This document shows positions 17,681 to 29,400 of a stretch of 51,088 nt of DNA, in pieces. A program made the translations under genes and the position numbers. The stretch lies in NCBI RefSeq assembly GCF_036636695.1, contig NZ_JAVWNW010000013.1; one strand, written 5' to 3'. The first letter of the stretch is position 1. Every line of letters begins with the position of its first letter. Below the pieces are notes generated by a model, which was given only the letters and a program-made list of their open reading frames with translations, did no database searches and had not been told where the DNA came from. Origin of the DNA: Anaerorhabdus sp036636695 (GTDB lineage: Bacteria; Bacillota_I; Bacilli_A; Erysipelotrichales; Erysipelotrichaceae).

Positions 17681-18670
17681 ATGAAAAGAATGATATCAAT
17701 ATGTAGTGGACAATATGGAGATTTATCTTTAGAAGAAGTATGTAAAGCAATGAGTAGTTTTGGTTATGAAGGATTAGAACTTGCAGTACAAGCTCATGTA
17801 GATGTACCACGAGTTTTAACTGAGCCAGACTATGTAAAAGAACTTGAAGGAACATTAGCAAAGTACAATTTAAAGATAAGTGCTTTAGGTGCTCATTTAG
17901 TTGGTCAATGTGTTGGCGATAATTTTGATTCAAGATTAAATAACTTTGCACCCAATGATCTTGCAGATCAGCCAGAAAAGATTCGTGCATGGGCAATTCA
18001 AAGAATGAAGGATATTGCAAAGGCAGCAAAAATATTGAATGTTAAAGTAGTTACATGCTTTTTAGGGTCGCCAATATGGCCGTTCTGGTATTCATTTCCG
18101 CAAACAACTCAACAAATGGTTGATGATGGCTTTAATAGAATCAAAGAATTGTGGACTCCTATCTTTGATGTATACGATGAATGTGGTGTTAAATTAGCAC
18201 TTGAAGTTCATCCTACAGAGATTGCTTTTGATTATTACACGACAAAAAAATTATTAGAAACGCTTAATTATCGTGAAACTTTAGGTATCAATTTTGATCC
18301 AAGCCATCTACAATGGCAAGGAATGGATCCAGCGTTATTTATTCGTGATTTCGGTGACAGAATTTATAATGTTCATGCGAAAGACGTTAAAGTTAGATTA
18401 GATGGACGTGCAGGAATATTAGGTTCTCATATTGAATTTGGAGATACAAGAAGAGGCTGGAACTTTGTGTCATTAGGACATGGAGATGTAAATTTTGATA
18501 ATATAACACGTGAATTAAATCAAATTGGGTATCAAGGACCAGTTGCTGTTGAATGGGAAGACAGTGGTATGGAACGAATGGCAGGCGCAAAAGAAGCTTG
18601 CGAATATATCAAAAAATGGGATTTTCAACCCTCAGAAGTAAGTTTTGATGCCGCATTAAAGGCAGAATAA
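17681..18670 (+). CDS. Sugar isomerase/epimerase, xylose-isomerase-like TIM barrel
   Basis: The 329-residue product belongs to the AP_endonuc_2/xylose-isomerase-like TIM-barrel group. The expected divalent-metal ligands are all present: Glu175 (LALEVHP), Asp206 (NFDPSH), His232 (NVHAKD) and Glu291 (VEWED). It has the longer form with an inserted segment near FLGSPIWPFWYSFP. Such enzymes isomerise or epimerise keto-sugars and inososes, and some act on 3-keto-glycosides alongside Gfo/Idh/MocA partners. It is the last gene of the operon. Its place after the dehydrogenase suggests it acts on the oxidised product (inference). Confidence 0.88.
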   Translation: MKRMISICSGQYGDLSLEEVCKAMSSFGYEGLELAVQAHVDVPRVLTEPDYVKELEGTLAKYNLKISALGAHLVGQCVGDNFDSRLNNFAPNDLADQPEKIRAWAIQRMKDIAKAAKILNVKVVTCFLGSPIWPFWYSFPQTTQQMVDDGFNRIKELWTPIFDVYDECGVKLALEVHPTEIAFDYYTTKKLLETLNYRETLGINFDPSHLQWQGMDPALFIRDFGDRIYNVHAKDVKVRLDGRAGILGSHIEFGDTRRGWNFVSLGHGDVNFDNITRELNQIGYQGPVAVEWEDSGMERMAGAKEACEYIKKWDFQPSEVSFDAALKAE

Positions 18671-18684
18671 TTAATTAAATAGAG

Positions 18685-18734
18685 AAAAAAAGCTAATGAA
18701 AACAAAAAATCTTTGTGAATTCTTAGCTTTTTTT
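18685..18734 (+). terminator. Terminator of the sugar operon
   Basis: A 12-bp stem, AAAAAAAGCTAA with TTAGCTTTTTTT, has a 26-nt loop and ends in a T-run. Confidence 0.8.
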
Positions 18735-18797
18735 AATTTATAACCATATTATAACTCCTATACTTTATGATAGAGACAGTTAATAGGAGTGATGAAT

Positions 18798-21700
18798 ATG
18801 ATGAAGAAATTAGTTAAGTTATTTATAACATTAACATTAATATTTGCGATAGTTCCAACAGAAAGTTGGAATGTTTTTGCAACAAATAGTAGTGCGGAAC
18901 CAGTTATAACGCAAGATGAACAAAAAGAAGTAACTGAAACACAACTTCCTGAAGAAGTAGTAATACCTTCTGCAACACCAGAAGTTGAAGCTACACCAGA
19001 AGCAACACCAATCATTCCAGAAGTAGAAAAAACTGAGGAAGTAAAAGAAGTAAGTACAACTTTATCAACAATTCATACATATATGGAAAATGATAATCTT
19101 GTTAATAAAGAAGTTATTATCGAAGATTTAGTAGTTGGACAAGAAATTAACGCTCGTGATTATAGTCTTACAATGGATAATTACACAATAGCAAGTCTTA
19201 GTGCAGAAACACGTGTACTTACAGAGACTGATAATGTGATTTATTACAATTATGATTATCAAGCAAATATCAATCGTCCAGAAATCAGTATAACTTCAGC
19301 AACTATGGCTTCAAAAGCTAGAATGTCTTCATGGGTGAATAACGACCAACCAGGTGCTGTTTTTGTTACAAAAGAAGCACGTTGGGTTGATGAAGAAAAT
19401 GGTATTGCAGCGATTGATTTTACAGTAAAAGGAAATCCAGTTATCACTGGATCTGATGTATTATTGATTGTTGATAATTCACAAAGTATGGTTCAAGGAA
19501 TTGATCGTTGGACGCCTCTTAAAGATGCAGTACAAGCATTTGTGAGTCAATTATATGCGGATGTTGATGGGAAACCTTCCACTAATAAAATAGGTATGAT
19601 TTCATTTAGTGACAACGGTTATCAAGAAAGTGGTGGCAAGTTTTTAGGAGTTACTGATTTAATAAATGTAGGAACACAAGGTAAATTTACTGCAACACAA
19701 TTTTATCAACAAAAAGTTTGGGAGTTTTTAAATCCGAATGGAAATGCAACAAACTATGAAGATGCATTTAGATATGCAACAAGTATGTTTAATGGTATTG
19801 ATAAGAGCAGACCAAGATTCATCATTTTCTTAAGTGATGGAGTTCCTAATAGAGGGAATTACGATACAGCTAAGTCTTATGCAGATACATTGAAAGCCGA
19901 TGGCGTTAAAATATATTCTTTGGGATTGCAATTAGATGCTAGTCAAACAGAAGGTTCAACAACATTCGTTCCTTTTGAAAAATACATTCAACCTCTTGCT
20001 TCAGAACCTGTTTCACAATATGCAAAAGACATCAAAGATTTAACACAACTTGAACCAATTTATCAAGAGTTGGCAGGCGAGATGAAGATTGCCGGTACTC
20101 AAGCTGTTATCACAGATGTAATTAATGATGATGTATTTGAAGTTACAAATAAACCTGGAACATCAACAAGTGTAGAAATGACACATGGAACAGCTAGTGT
20201 AGTAGGAAATCAAGTGACATGGACATTAGGTGATATTACAGAAACAGAAAAGAAATTAACAATTTATGTAAAAGTTAACAACCCAGATGCAGTCGGTATT
20301 GTAGAAACAAATAAGAATGCAGATATTGATTATGTAGACTATGCAGGTGCTTCTAAAAACAAGGATATTCCTAATGCAGTATTAACTATAGGGGATAAAG
20401 GTTCAATTAAAATGAACTACTATCTTGTTGATGATAGTGGAAATCTTATTTCACAATCAGGAAATAGTATTACAGACTTCTCTAAACGCGTTGTATTAAA
20501 AACAGAGATGTATGAAAAGAATGGCGATAGTGTATTAAGTTTTGGTACATATCGTATTACTCCACCAGCATCTTTTGAATTAGATGGTAAAAAATATATA
20601 TTAGTAAATGATGCAATGTTTTCTACAACAGTTAATGATATTACAGTAAATGCTTTAAAGAAAGATCATAATGTATATTATGGTTATAAAGAATATACAA
20701 TTACATATTATGATTTCACAGTTGAACACTATTTAGAAGATGAAAATGGGAATTATATTAAACAAACTCCAATTCAATCTGAGCAAGTTGAATATGCTTT
20801 AAATAAAACAATTTATTCAAGTGATTATATAAATGATACATACACTACAAATTATAGTTATGACGAAACAAACAAAGATGCAATTACTTCAATCAATACA
20901 GATGGTACAGGAAATGTATTGAAGTTATATTATAATCGCGTAATGACAGATGTAACTTATAAAGTAATTCATCAACTTCCAAATGGAAACATTGAAGAAA
21001 CAGTAACAAAAAAAGTATGGGTGAATGATGCTAAAGAACTTGAAGTTACAGCAGAATCATTAATAAGTAAAGCACCTGTTGGATACAAAGTAGATTCAAT
21101 CAAAGATCAAAATGATAATATAGTAACTGCAGGTAATATCGTTGCGGATGGAACAGTGATTGAAATCTCATATGTAAAAGATGATACACAAACAAAAGAT
21201 ATCAAGTACACAGTTGAACATTGGCAAGAAGGAAACTCAGCAGCTAGTATTACTACAAAATATCAAGAAACTGTTTGGATTAATGCATTAGATGAATTAG
21301 CGGTAACAGCTGAATCAATAAAACCACAAACATTTAGTGGATTTAGTTATAGTGGAATTACACCAGCAGTAAAAGCAAATGATCTTGTTAAAGATAATAC
21401 AGTAATTAAGATTTACTACTCAAAGAATTCAACTCCAGTAAATCCACCTTCAACACCAATTCCAACACCAGAACCTACAGTGGAACCAACACCAGAGGTA
21501 TTTATTCCAATAGTGCCAAACCCAAATCCAGTAAACCCTCAGCCAGAGGTTGTTCCAGATGACAATACTCCTGAAGTAGTGCCAACTGCAAAACCAACCA
21601 CTACTCCTGAAACAATTACGGATGAATCAACACCAGAGGTAGTTGGAAGAAGTTGGGCATTAATAAACTTAATAGCGTCATTAATAGGAGTGTTACTAAC

Positions 21701-21986
21701 CATTGTTCTTCTATTTGCGAAACATGAAAAAGAAGAAGAAAATGAAGAAAATCAAGAAGTGAAAGATGAATTTGAACGCAAGCGTATATACAAAGTAATA
21801 GGTGTAATTGTTGCGGTAGTTTCAATCATCGTATTCCTTCTAACAGAAAATATTACTCTTCCAATGAAATTAGTTGATAAGTATACATTATTGATGATAG
21901 CCTTCGCTTTAGGAAATATTGTTTGTTTCTACTTCGGTAGAAAATGGCATGAAGTCGAAGACGAAGAAGTTGAAGAACAAAATTAA
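18798..21986 (+). CDS. VWA-domain surface protein with MucBP-like repeats and C-terminal membrane anchor
   Basis: About 1062 residues. A signal peptide covers roughly 1-30. A von Willebrand A domain lies near 217-420 with the metal-site motif DNSQSM and FLSDGVPNRG. Three MucBP-like beta repeats follow at about 638-720, 720-790 and 802-870 (e.g. FTVEHYLEDENGNYI, YTVEHWQEG). Then comes a Thr/Pro/Glu linker (about 880-945), and three hydrophobic segments near 953-975, 997-1016 and 1028-1047 separated by an acidic loop. There is no LPXTG, so it should stay in the membrane by this three-helix tail. Start ATG 18798 is chosen by spacing (8 nt) from AGGAG; an earlier GTG and ATG are too close to it. 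Probable adhesin or matrix-binding protein. Confidence 0.85.
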   Translation: MMKKLVKLFITLTLIFAIVPTESWNVFATNSSAEPVITQDEQKEVTETQLPEEVVIPSATPEVEATPEATPIIPEVEKTEEVKEVSTTLSTIHTYMENDNLVNKEVIIEDLVVGQEINARDYSLTMDNYTIASLSAETRVLTETDNVIYYNYDYQANINRPEISITSATMASKARMSSWVNNDQPGAVFVTKEARWVDEENGIAAIDFTVKGNPVITGSDVLLIVDNSQSMVQGIDRWTPLKDAVQAFVSQLYADVDGKPSTNKIGMISFSDNGYQESGGKFLGVTDLINVGTQGKFTATQFYQQKVWEFLNPNGNATNYEDAFRYATSMFNGIDKSRPRFIIFLSDGVPNRGNYDTAKSYADTLKADGVKIYSLGLQLDASQTEGSTTFVPFEKYIQPLASEPVSQYAKDIKDLTQLEPIYQELAGEMKIAGTQAVITDVINDDVFEVTNKPGTSTSVEMTHGTASVVGNQVTWTLGDITETEKKLTIYVKVNNPDAVGIVETNKNADIDYVDYAGASKNKDIPNAVLTIGDKGSIKMNYYLVDDSGNLISQSGNSITDFSKRVVLKTEMYEKNGDSVLSFGTYRITPPASFELDGKKYILVNDAMFSTTVNDITVNALKKDHNVYYGYKEYTITYYDFTVEHYLEDENGNYIKQTPIQSEQVEYALNKTIYSSDYINDTYTTNYSYDETNKDAITSINTDGTGNVLKLYYNRVMTDVTYKVIHQLPNGNIEETVTKKVWVNDAKELEVTAESLISKAPVGYKVDSIKDQNDNIVTAGNIVADGTVIEISYVKDDTQTKDIKYTVEHWQEGNSAASITTKYQETVWINALDELAVTAESIKPQTFSGFSYSGITPAVKANDLVKDNTVIKIYYSKNSTPVNPPSTPIPTPEPTVEPTPEVFIPIVPNPNPVNPQPEVVPDDNTPEVVPTAKPTTTPETITDESTPEVVGRSWALINLIASLIGVLLTIVLLFAKHEKEEENEENQEVKDEFERKRIYKVIGVIVAVVSIIVFLLTENITLPMKLVDKYTLLMIAFALGNIVCFYFGRKWHEVEDEEVEEQN

Positions 21987-21993
21987 ATTTTGA

Positions 21994-22024
21994 AAAACCT
22001 GTAAAAAAATTACAGGTTTTCTTT
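21994..22024 (+). terminator. Terminator after the VWA protein
   Basis: AAAACCTGTA (21994-22003) pairs with TACAGGTTTT (22011-22020) around an A-rich loop; a T-rich stretch follows. Confidence 0.85.
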
Positions 22025-22025
22025 C

Positions 22026-22054
22026 TTGCGATTAAAACAGTAAGAATTTATAAT
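22026..22054 (+). promoter_or_regulatory. Promoter of the HD-domain gene
   Basis: TTGCGA (22026-22031), 17 nt, TATAAT (22049-22054), starting right after the preceding terminator. It predicts a leader of about 64 nt and an independent transcription unit. Confidence 0.7.
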
Positions 22055-22124
22055 AGAATGAGCAAGTCCTAGTTTATTTCCGCAATTAAATGATTTTTTA
22101 ATGATTTAGTATAAGGGGAATAAA

Positions 22125-23384
22125 ATGAGACGAATGACGAGTTTACAGTTTTTAGAGATTTTAAGACGGACGCTAAATAAAGTAGATGCACGATTAGTGG
22201 ATCATGGCGAAAAAGTTGGATATATTATTTATACCATTTTGAATGCAGTGGGTGGTTTTACTAAAGATGAAATAAATGAGTTAGCTTTGTTAGGAATTCT
22301 ACATGATATAGGTGCTTATAAAACTGAAGAGATAGATGACATGATGGCATTTGAAAATAGTCATGTTTGGCAGCATTCAATTTATGGATATCTATTCCTT
22401 AAAAATTTATCTGCGATGAAAGAAAAAGCTAGACCGCTTTTATTTCATCATGCCTCATATAGATGTTATAAAGAATTAGGTTTAGCAGATGATGATGTTT
22501 CGGGATTAATTAGATTAGCCGATAGAATTGATGTAATCACTAATTATAGTAATGCAAAGGTTTGTCGCGAATGGATAATAGAAAATAGAGGAACACTTTT
22601 ATCACCATATTGGGTTGATAAATTTTTGGATATGCCAAATCACAAAGAAATTTTAGAAGAAATTGAAAGTCACGGATATCTTTTAAAGATGAAGAAAATG
22701 GCAGAGGAGTTAAGTTATGAGTTTGATGAAATTGAAAGTTACTTATCGGTAATTGCGTATACAATTGATTTTAGAAGTGAGTTTATGGTTTTGCATACAG
22801 TTACAACAGTTAATGTAAGTACTTCAATTGGTGAAAGAATGGATTTGGATGAACAAGAATTATCAAATTTACATTTTGGAGCACTCTTACATGATGTGGG
22901 AAAAATCGCTTGTCCTGTAGAAATATTAGAAAAGCCAGGGAAACTTACTATTGAAGAAATGGAAATCATGAAGGAACATGTTTCTGTGACCCAAGATATT
23001 TTAGAAGGGGTTATTAGTGATGATATTGCAAAGATAGCTTCAAGACATCACGAGAAGATTAATGGAAATGGTTATCCATTGGGATTATCTTTAGCGGATT
23101 TAACATTGTCTGAATGCATTTGTGCAGTTGCGGATATAGTCAGTGCATTGATTGGACAAAGAAGTTATAAGGATGCATTTGATAAGGATAAAACAATAAG
23201 CATCTTAGAAAAAATGAGAAATGATGGGGAATTGCTGTCAAGCCCAGTAAACATCGTTATCCGAAATTTTGATGTAATAATGAATGAAGTTTCCCAATCA
23301 AGTAAAGAAGTAATACAAGCTTATCAAAGTATTATGAGCGAATTTGAAGTATTACTTGAAAAGTATAGAAGTATTGAAATATAG
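22125..23384 (+). CDS. Tandem HD-domain phosphohydrolase, second domain HD-GYP
   Basis: The 419-residue cytosolic protein has two HD domains. The first has HD at 60-61 (GILHDIGAY), His84 and HH at 108-109. The second is a canonical HD-GYP: HD at 256-257 (GALLHDVGKI), a further His near KEHVSVTQ, and HHEKINGNGYP (308-318). HD-GYP enzymes hydrolyse cyclic di-GMP or related dinucleotides with a di-metal centre, so this gene suggests cyclic-dinucleotide signalling. No sensor or receiver domain is present. It lies between two giant surface-protein genes, but has its own promoter and terminator. Whether the first HD is active cannot be told. Confidence 0.85.
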   Translation: MRRMTSLQFLEILRRTLNKVDARLVDHGEKVGYIIYTILNAVGGFTKDEINELALLGILHDIGAYKTEEIDDMMAFENSHVWQHSIYGYLFLKNLSAMKEKARPLLFHHASYRCYKELGLADDDVSGLIRLADRIDVITNYSNAKVCREWIIENRGTLLSPYWVDKFLDMPNHKEILEEIESHGYLLKMKKMAEELSYEFDEIESYLSVIAYTIDFRSEFMVLHTVTTVNVSTSIGERMDLDEQELSNLHFGALLHDVGKIACPVEILEKPGKLTIEEMEIMKEHVSVTQDILEGVISDDIAKIASRHHEKINGNGYPLGLSLADLTLSECICAVADIVSALIGQRSYKDAFDKDKTISILEKMRNDGELLSSPVNIVIRNFDVIMNEVSQSSKEVIQAYQSIMSEFEVLLEKYRSIEI

Positions 23385-23419
23385 CCAAGAGTGTTAAAAA
23401 ACACTTTTGGCTAATTTTT
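23383..23419 (+). terminator. Terminator of the HD-domain gene
   Basis: A 13-bp stem with one G-T pair (23383-23395 with 23400-23412) has an AAAA loop and is followed by AATTTTT. It begins within the stop codon of the gene. Confidence 0.85.
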
Positions 23420-23427
23420 GTTATGAT
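23419..23427 (+). promoter_or_regulatory. Extended -10 promoter of the giant surface protein
   Basis: TGTTATGAT is an extended -10, placed at the end of the preceding terminator T-run. No convincing -35 is seen. Start predicted near 23434, just before the GGGGTGAG ribosome-binding site. Confidence 0.45.
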
Positions 23428-23453
23428 AAATACATAGAGATAGGGGTGAGTTT

Positions 23454-26400
23454 ATGATTCATCGTCTTTTGAAATCTCTATTATCAATCATTTTAACTTT
23501 GGCAATGATCGATTTTCCAATCGATGCTCAAGAACCAGATATCCAAGTGAGTTCCAACATAACCTATTCAGAAGATAAACAGGAGGCGATTATTGAGCTT
23601 ACTGTTATGCCAAACACCGAGAGTGATGTCCAAGCAATTAATTATCAAAATGAAAATATTATGACGAATTCTGATGGAGTAAAATCTGCAAAAGTTCAGA
23701 CTTTTGAGAATGGTGATGTAGAGTTCGAAATTGTATATATTAAAAATGAAGAAACACTGATTCAAACTGAAACGATAAAGGTTGATGGACTTATTGTGAC
23801 AATGCCAACCCCTGAAGTGACAGATGAACCAACAAGTATACCTGAAAATTTAGAGAGTAGTTTAGCGGGTATATCATCAACTGGAGCAGTGGCAATTGAG
23901 GTTGTTGGTTATGATTCACTGATTGGATTGACGGCAGCTACTCCTGCAACATCTCCTGTGGTAGAAGTAAAAGTAAAAGTAGATTTTCCAGATACTTTAA
24001 ACGAAAATAAAATACTTACAGTTAACGTACCGATTGGTATGTGTTTTAATAGCATTCCAGTAGTGGAAGGTAAATATAATACGCTTAATGTTGATTCCAA
24101 ATTATTAGTTAATATTGATTCAACAAGCACACTCTATCAAGCGATAGAAGAAATGATAGTACCACAAATGGATTTGGCAATAGCAAAACAAACTTATGGG
24201 AATTTAATTTATAAATTTAAAGCAGATACTCAAAGTATAGAAGTCACTTTTAAAATACAAGGGGATTATACACTTTTCTATGGAAATACGGAGTTATTAA
24301 ATGCAGTTGAAGCAAAAGCTACGGCGGGAATTGATAATGAGATAGTCGCGGAATCATCTTATGCAATAAAGTTAGTTGAAATTTCTGGGTATCCATATAG
24401 TTATCGAGTATATGGTGGAACAGGAACAGTACAAGCAATTCCAAGTACACCAACAGAAATAATTTACGGTAGGACAAATCCATATTTTCCAGTAGACTAT
24501 GCAAACTCAAGAAGTCCATTTAAACCTAAAGATCCAGTTGTTACGTTGTATTATCCAGAAGGAATGATTTTTGATTCAGTGTTACGGAATGGTAATCTAT
24601 ACACAGGTAATGCACGTGTGGAAGATGTTCCAGCAGAACACAAAGTTAATCTTTATTTCAGTGGTTATGTAACTATTCCAGATCCATTATCAGTTCAATA
24701 TATAGTTCCAGAAGGAATGGAGTTTAAAAAGTATAGTAACCAATATCATAGCTATATTACATATACTACTTATGATGGAAAATTATTAAGGACAGCAAAT
24801 GATCCAAGAAATAATATTTATGGCGTTACTATTATTGATCCAAATACGATTGCGAATAAAGCGGTAATTTCAGCAGGTGCAGCAATGAAGACATTTGATT
24901 CAACAATACCAGATGGAAATTATTATGCTGGAGCATTTTCAGTTTCAAATACTTCAGGGCGTCCATTAGAGAATCAAACGGTTGAATATATAATTGATCC
25001 AAACTGGCAAGTCACTCAAGTCAAAGTTCCATTTGATGCTGTGGGTGATGCGAATATAAATGCAGTTAGTTATCAAACAAATTTGCATCCTTATTGGAGA
25101 ACATACAATCGACAAAATATCGATGATTTTCCAACAATTAACTACGTTTCAACAACATCTAAATTGATAAGAGGATCTATATTAGGATTATCTGAAGGTG
25201 AATACATCACAGGCTTAAAGTGTAATATAGGAACGCTTAGACAAGATTATGGAATTGGATTGTTGTATTCAAAATCTGGTATTACGACATATGGTAACTT
25301 GAAAAATGGTGTTCCTAAAGCAACAGTTACAATCAAAATGTATGATGAAAATAATATGGCAAATACACTAGTAACTGCTACAAGTGAAATACTTGCCTTA
25401 GGATCAACTCCACAAAGTATTGTAGGGCTTGCGGGTGATACGACAATAACTGGTTCGACAGGAGTTGTTTCGAATATGTTAGCGGGAAAGTCATATCATT
25501 TTCAAACAACGTTAGGTATCCAAGAGTATCAATATCTTTCAACAACATTCATGCGAAGCCCAATTATTTATTTGCGAGTTCCAGAAGGTATACAAATTAA
25601 TTTATCTAGTTTGAAATTGTTTGATGAATCAGGAAATGAAGTATCATGGACAGATCATCAAATAAAAGATAATCGTGGAAATACTGTTCAAGTAATCAAC
25701 ACACAAAGTGACTTTGTCATTGGGAACTATTTTTATACAAATGCAACAATGAAAAAGTTAAAAGTTGACTTTGATTTTAATGTGCTTATCAATGCCAACG
25801 CCAATGCAGAAATTAATTTTAATCAATTCTTTTATTGGACAGGAATGGACCAATATAATAGCACGGGTGGATACACAGGCATGCGCCAAGATATTTTTGA
25901 TGTTAATGGCAATGGAGATACAACAGAGTATTTACAAACATTAAATCAAGGAGTAAACAATAATGTAACTTATCCAGTTACTTCCAACAACAATGTATTG
26001 GTTGAAAGTTTTATTGCGGTAGAAGGTAAACAACCAAGTGGTGCTTATGATCCAAGTAATCCAGATACAATTGCGTACTTTACACCTGAAACAAAAGCGA
26101 ATTATACACTTTTTCTTACAAATAATACAAATGAAGTAGCGGATGAATTCATTGCATATTTTCCAATACCTAAAACAGGAATTAACTTTGGCGCAAATTT
26201 TCAAAATCAAACATTTCAATGGGATATGAAATTGGCAGAAGTGATTACGAATCGTTTTGGAAATGAAGATAACTTTGTAATCGAGTATTCAGTAGATGCA
26301 CGTGATGAAAATTATGCGAATGCAACATATACAGCAAATACAGCAGATTTATCAAAAGTAACTATGGTAAGAGTAACTGCAACAAAACCAATACCAAGTC

Positions 26401-29400
26401 AAAGTATTGCGACATTTAATGTTCATTTACAAATAGATGAGACATTACAAAGCGCCCAAGTAGATAATAAAATTGGAAAGATGAATGAATATAATCCGTA
26501 TTACTATGTAAAGAGTTCAACCTTCCAAGGATCTTTGAAAGGAACTCCAATTGGCACGCAACTTGTTATTGGGGAAATTAAAGGACTAACATTCCTTGAC
26601 TTAGATGCAAACGGTACATTTGATGGTTTGGATGTGGCGCTACCAAATCAAAGAATTAGTTTATGGAAATATAATGATACAAATTCTAATTATGAAGAAG
26701 TGTTAGATGAAAGTGGTAATCAACTTATTATTCAAAGTGATACAAATGGAATTTATGAATTTTCAGATACACAAGGTGTCACTACAGGGGTTTATGCAAT
26801 CAAGTTTGAATTAGAGAATGGATATCGTTTTACACCATCACTAGGTGGTAGCAATGAAAACTTGAGTCAAGTTGGTTATGTTGGTTTAAATGAAGGTTGG
26901 ATAAAAGGGATTGATCCAACGATTCCATCATCACAAAGTTTGAATAGTGGTTATGTTAAATACAATATTAATGATATTACGTTAGTACATCCTAGTACTT
27001 CTGCGATTAAATTAAATAAATTATATAGTGAGACAGCACAATTTAGTTATTTATCAATGAGTCGTTTACTTTCCAAAACAGATGCTTATGAGTGGGAACT
27101 TGTAAATCCAGCGGACAGTAACTATGTGACATTATTGAGTAATAAAACGAATACAATGACGCTAATTGGTGAAAAAATTACACAAACACCGGTTTATATC
27201 AAATTAACGATTCATGATATTTATGGTGATACAAGAACGTTTGACCCAATTGAGATATCAGTACTTGGAAACAGTGCTCCAATATTAGAACTCAATAATA
27301 ATGAAATTAATGTATCGGTAGGAGCTTCACTAGATACTTCAGCAGCAGCGATGTTGAAACCAATAATAGATGACTACGATACATTAAGTTATAGTGATGT
27401 ACGGGTAACATCAAATTTGAATTTGAATAAAGTTGGTTATTATAAAGTAACTTATGCAGTAACTGATAGTGATGGGAATACATCAAGTGTTGATTTAATT
27501 GTCAAAGTTCATGGTTTACCTTATCTAGTAGATAAAGATGGCTTGCCGGTGGACTTATCAAATCTTCCTCTTAGAAAAAGAAGTAATGAAGAAGCACTTT
27601 ATTTTTCAGGGTTACATCCTGTATATGAAAAAGTTATAAATGAAACTACAACAAATCCATTCGAATCAATTCCACTAGGTAATGTAGCGAATCAAGGTGT
27701 TGCGGTTGTCACAGGTATTAAAGATAAGTTTGATAATATTTTTGCACCATCACAAGATATCTTGAAAGTAGGCGTATATGAAATTAGTTATTACCTTGAG
27801 AATCCTTATGGTGGAGTATCGGAATTAAAAAGAGAATTACGAGTAAGAGGTAATATTTCGGTGAGAGATGGATCACTAGATTATTCATCAACAAGCGCTG
27901 TGAAGAATTATTCAAGTTTAAAAGAATTTTTGGATGCGAATACAATTAATGGACTCTATGCAGCGGTTGAAATATTGGGACTAAACGATATAACAGAAAT
28001 CAAAGACTTAGTTCCAGATGATATAACATATGTAGGAAGTATACCTTTCAATGAAATCGATTTTACTGAACTTCCACAAGGACAAACATCAAACACGATT
28101 ATGATTCCTTGTGAAGTGACTGATAGTCAAAGTGGATATTCAACAAAAACTAAAGCAATTAATATTTTTGTTCATGTTTTTGATAATAGTGCTAATGCAC
28201 CAGTAATTACAATTGATTATCCAATTACATATCGACTTACAACAGATCCAATCTTAATGTTAGATGGAAATACAGAAGTACTACCAAGTGGTGGTAGTGA
28301 TTTTAAAGCAAGTGATATCTATAAAAAATTGATGGAGTATGTAAAAGTAGAGCCAGATGTAACAGTAGATATTGAAAAAATAGATGTTATGACAACTAAT
28401 ACTTCAATCGATTTATCTAATGCGAATGCAGAGAGTCAGGTTATTGATGCATTGACACATCGTGGAATTATTGAGGTAACCTATGTTGCGGAAGATATTG
28501 ATAGAAATGTCTCGCACGAAATAAAAACATTTGAGGTTGCGACACCAATTGAGTTTGTAAATAATCAACAAGGACAACAAGCTTTTATACCGGTGATTGA
28601 ATTAAGACAAACAGATGGCGGACTCTATAATCCGAGTGTATATGCAAAATATACAGAAGCAAATGGAGATGAAGTTGTATATCCGGTTTATGCAGATGAA
28701 ATATCGCTTGATAATGCAGGAGCACAATTTGTTTTATTTAGTACACCACAAACTTATGAATATTTACCAGATAGTCTTGAATTAAGAGCGAACGCAACAG
28801 TTCAACAAACATTGCGTGTTCAAGGTGCTATATGGATTAGTGATGATGGTATCTATGATTATTTCGTTGACCAAAAAGTTGATTTAAATCAAGTGACAGC
28901 GGGATTTGAATATGTTAATAATTCGAATAATCTTGAAGAACGATCATTAATAATTACCTATGAGTATCCAAGTAGTGTAATAGAAGTAAAAGATTATAGT
29001 ATTGTTGAGGTTCAATTTAGTGCCGTAGATAGAATAAGTGGTGCACCGGATAATGAAGGAACATATTCGAAAAAATATAATTTCATTACTAAACCAGAAA
29101 TTAATACAGCAGCTGAAATAACGGTTAAGGAAAATGAGACTGAAGCAAATATGGAAAAATTGATGGATATTTCTGCATCGGTTACTTTAGGCGATGGAAC
29201 AAGTGCTGATGCTGGATATGTTGTTGATTTTACTAATGTTGATCCAATCAAGGGAGGCGAAGCGGTAATCCGTGCAACCTATACACTTAAAAGTGGAGAA
29301 TCAAGAACAACAGAACAAACGGTAAATGTAATTGTGATTCCAAAACCTATTATCACAGTTGAGTCTTATACGCTGTTTGTTGGTCAAAATTTAGATTTAA

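Noticed and set aside
11749..18670. Ribose (rbs) operon
   Set aside because: There is no rbsK or rbsD, and the two enzymes present do not belong to ribose catabolism.
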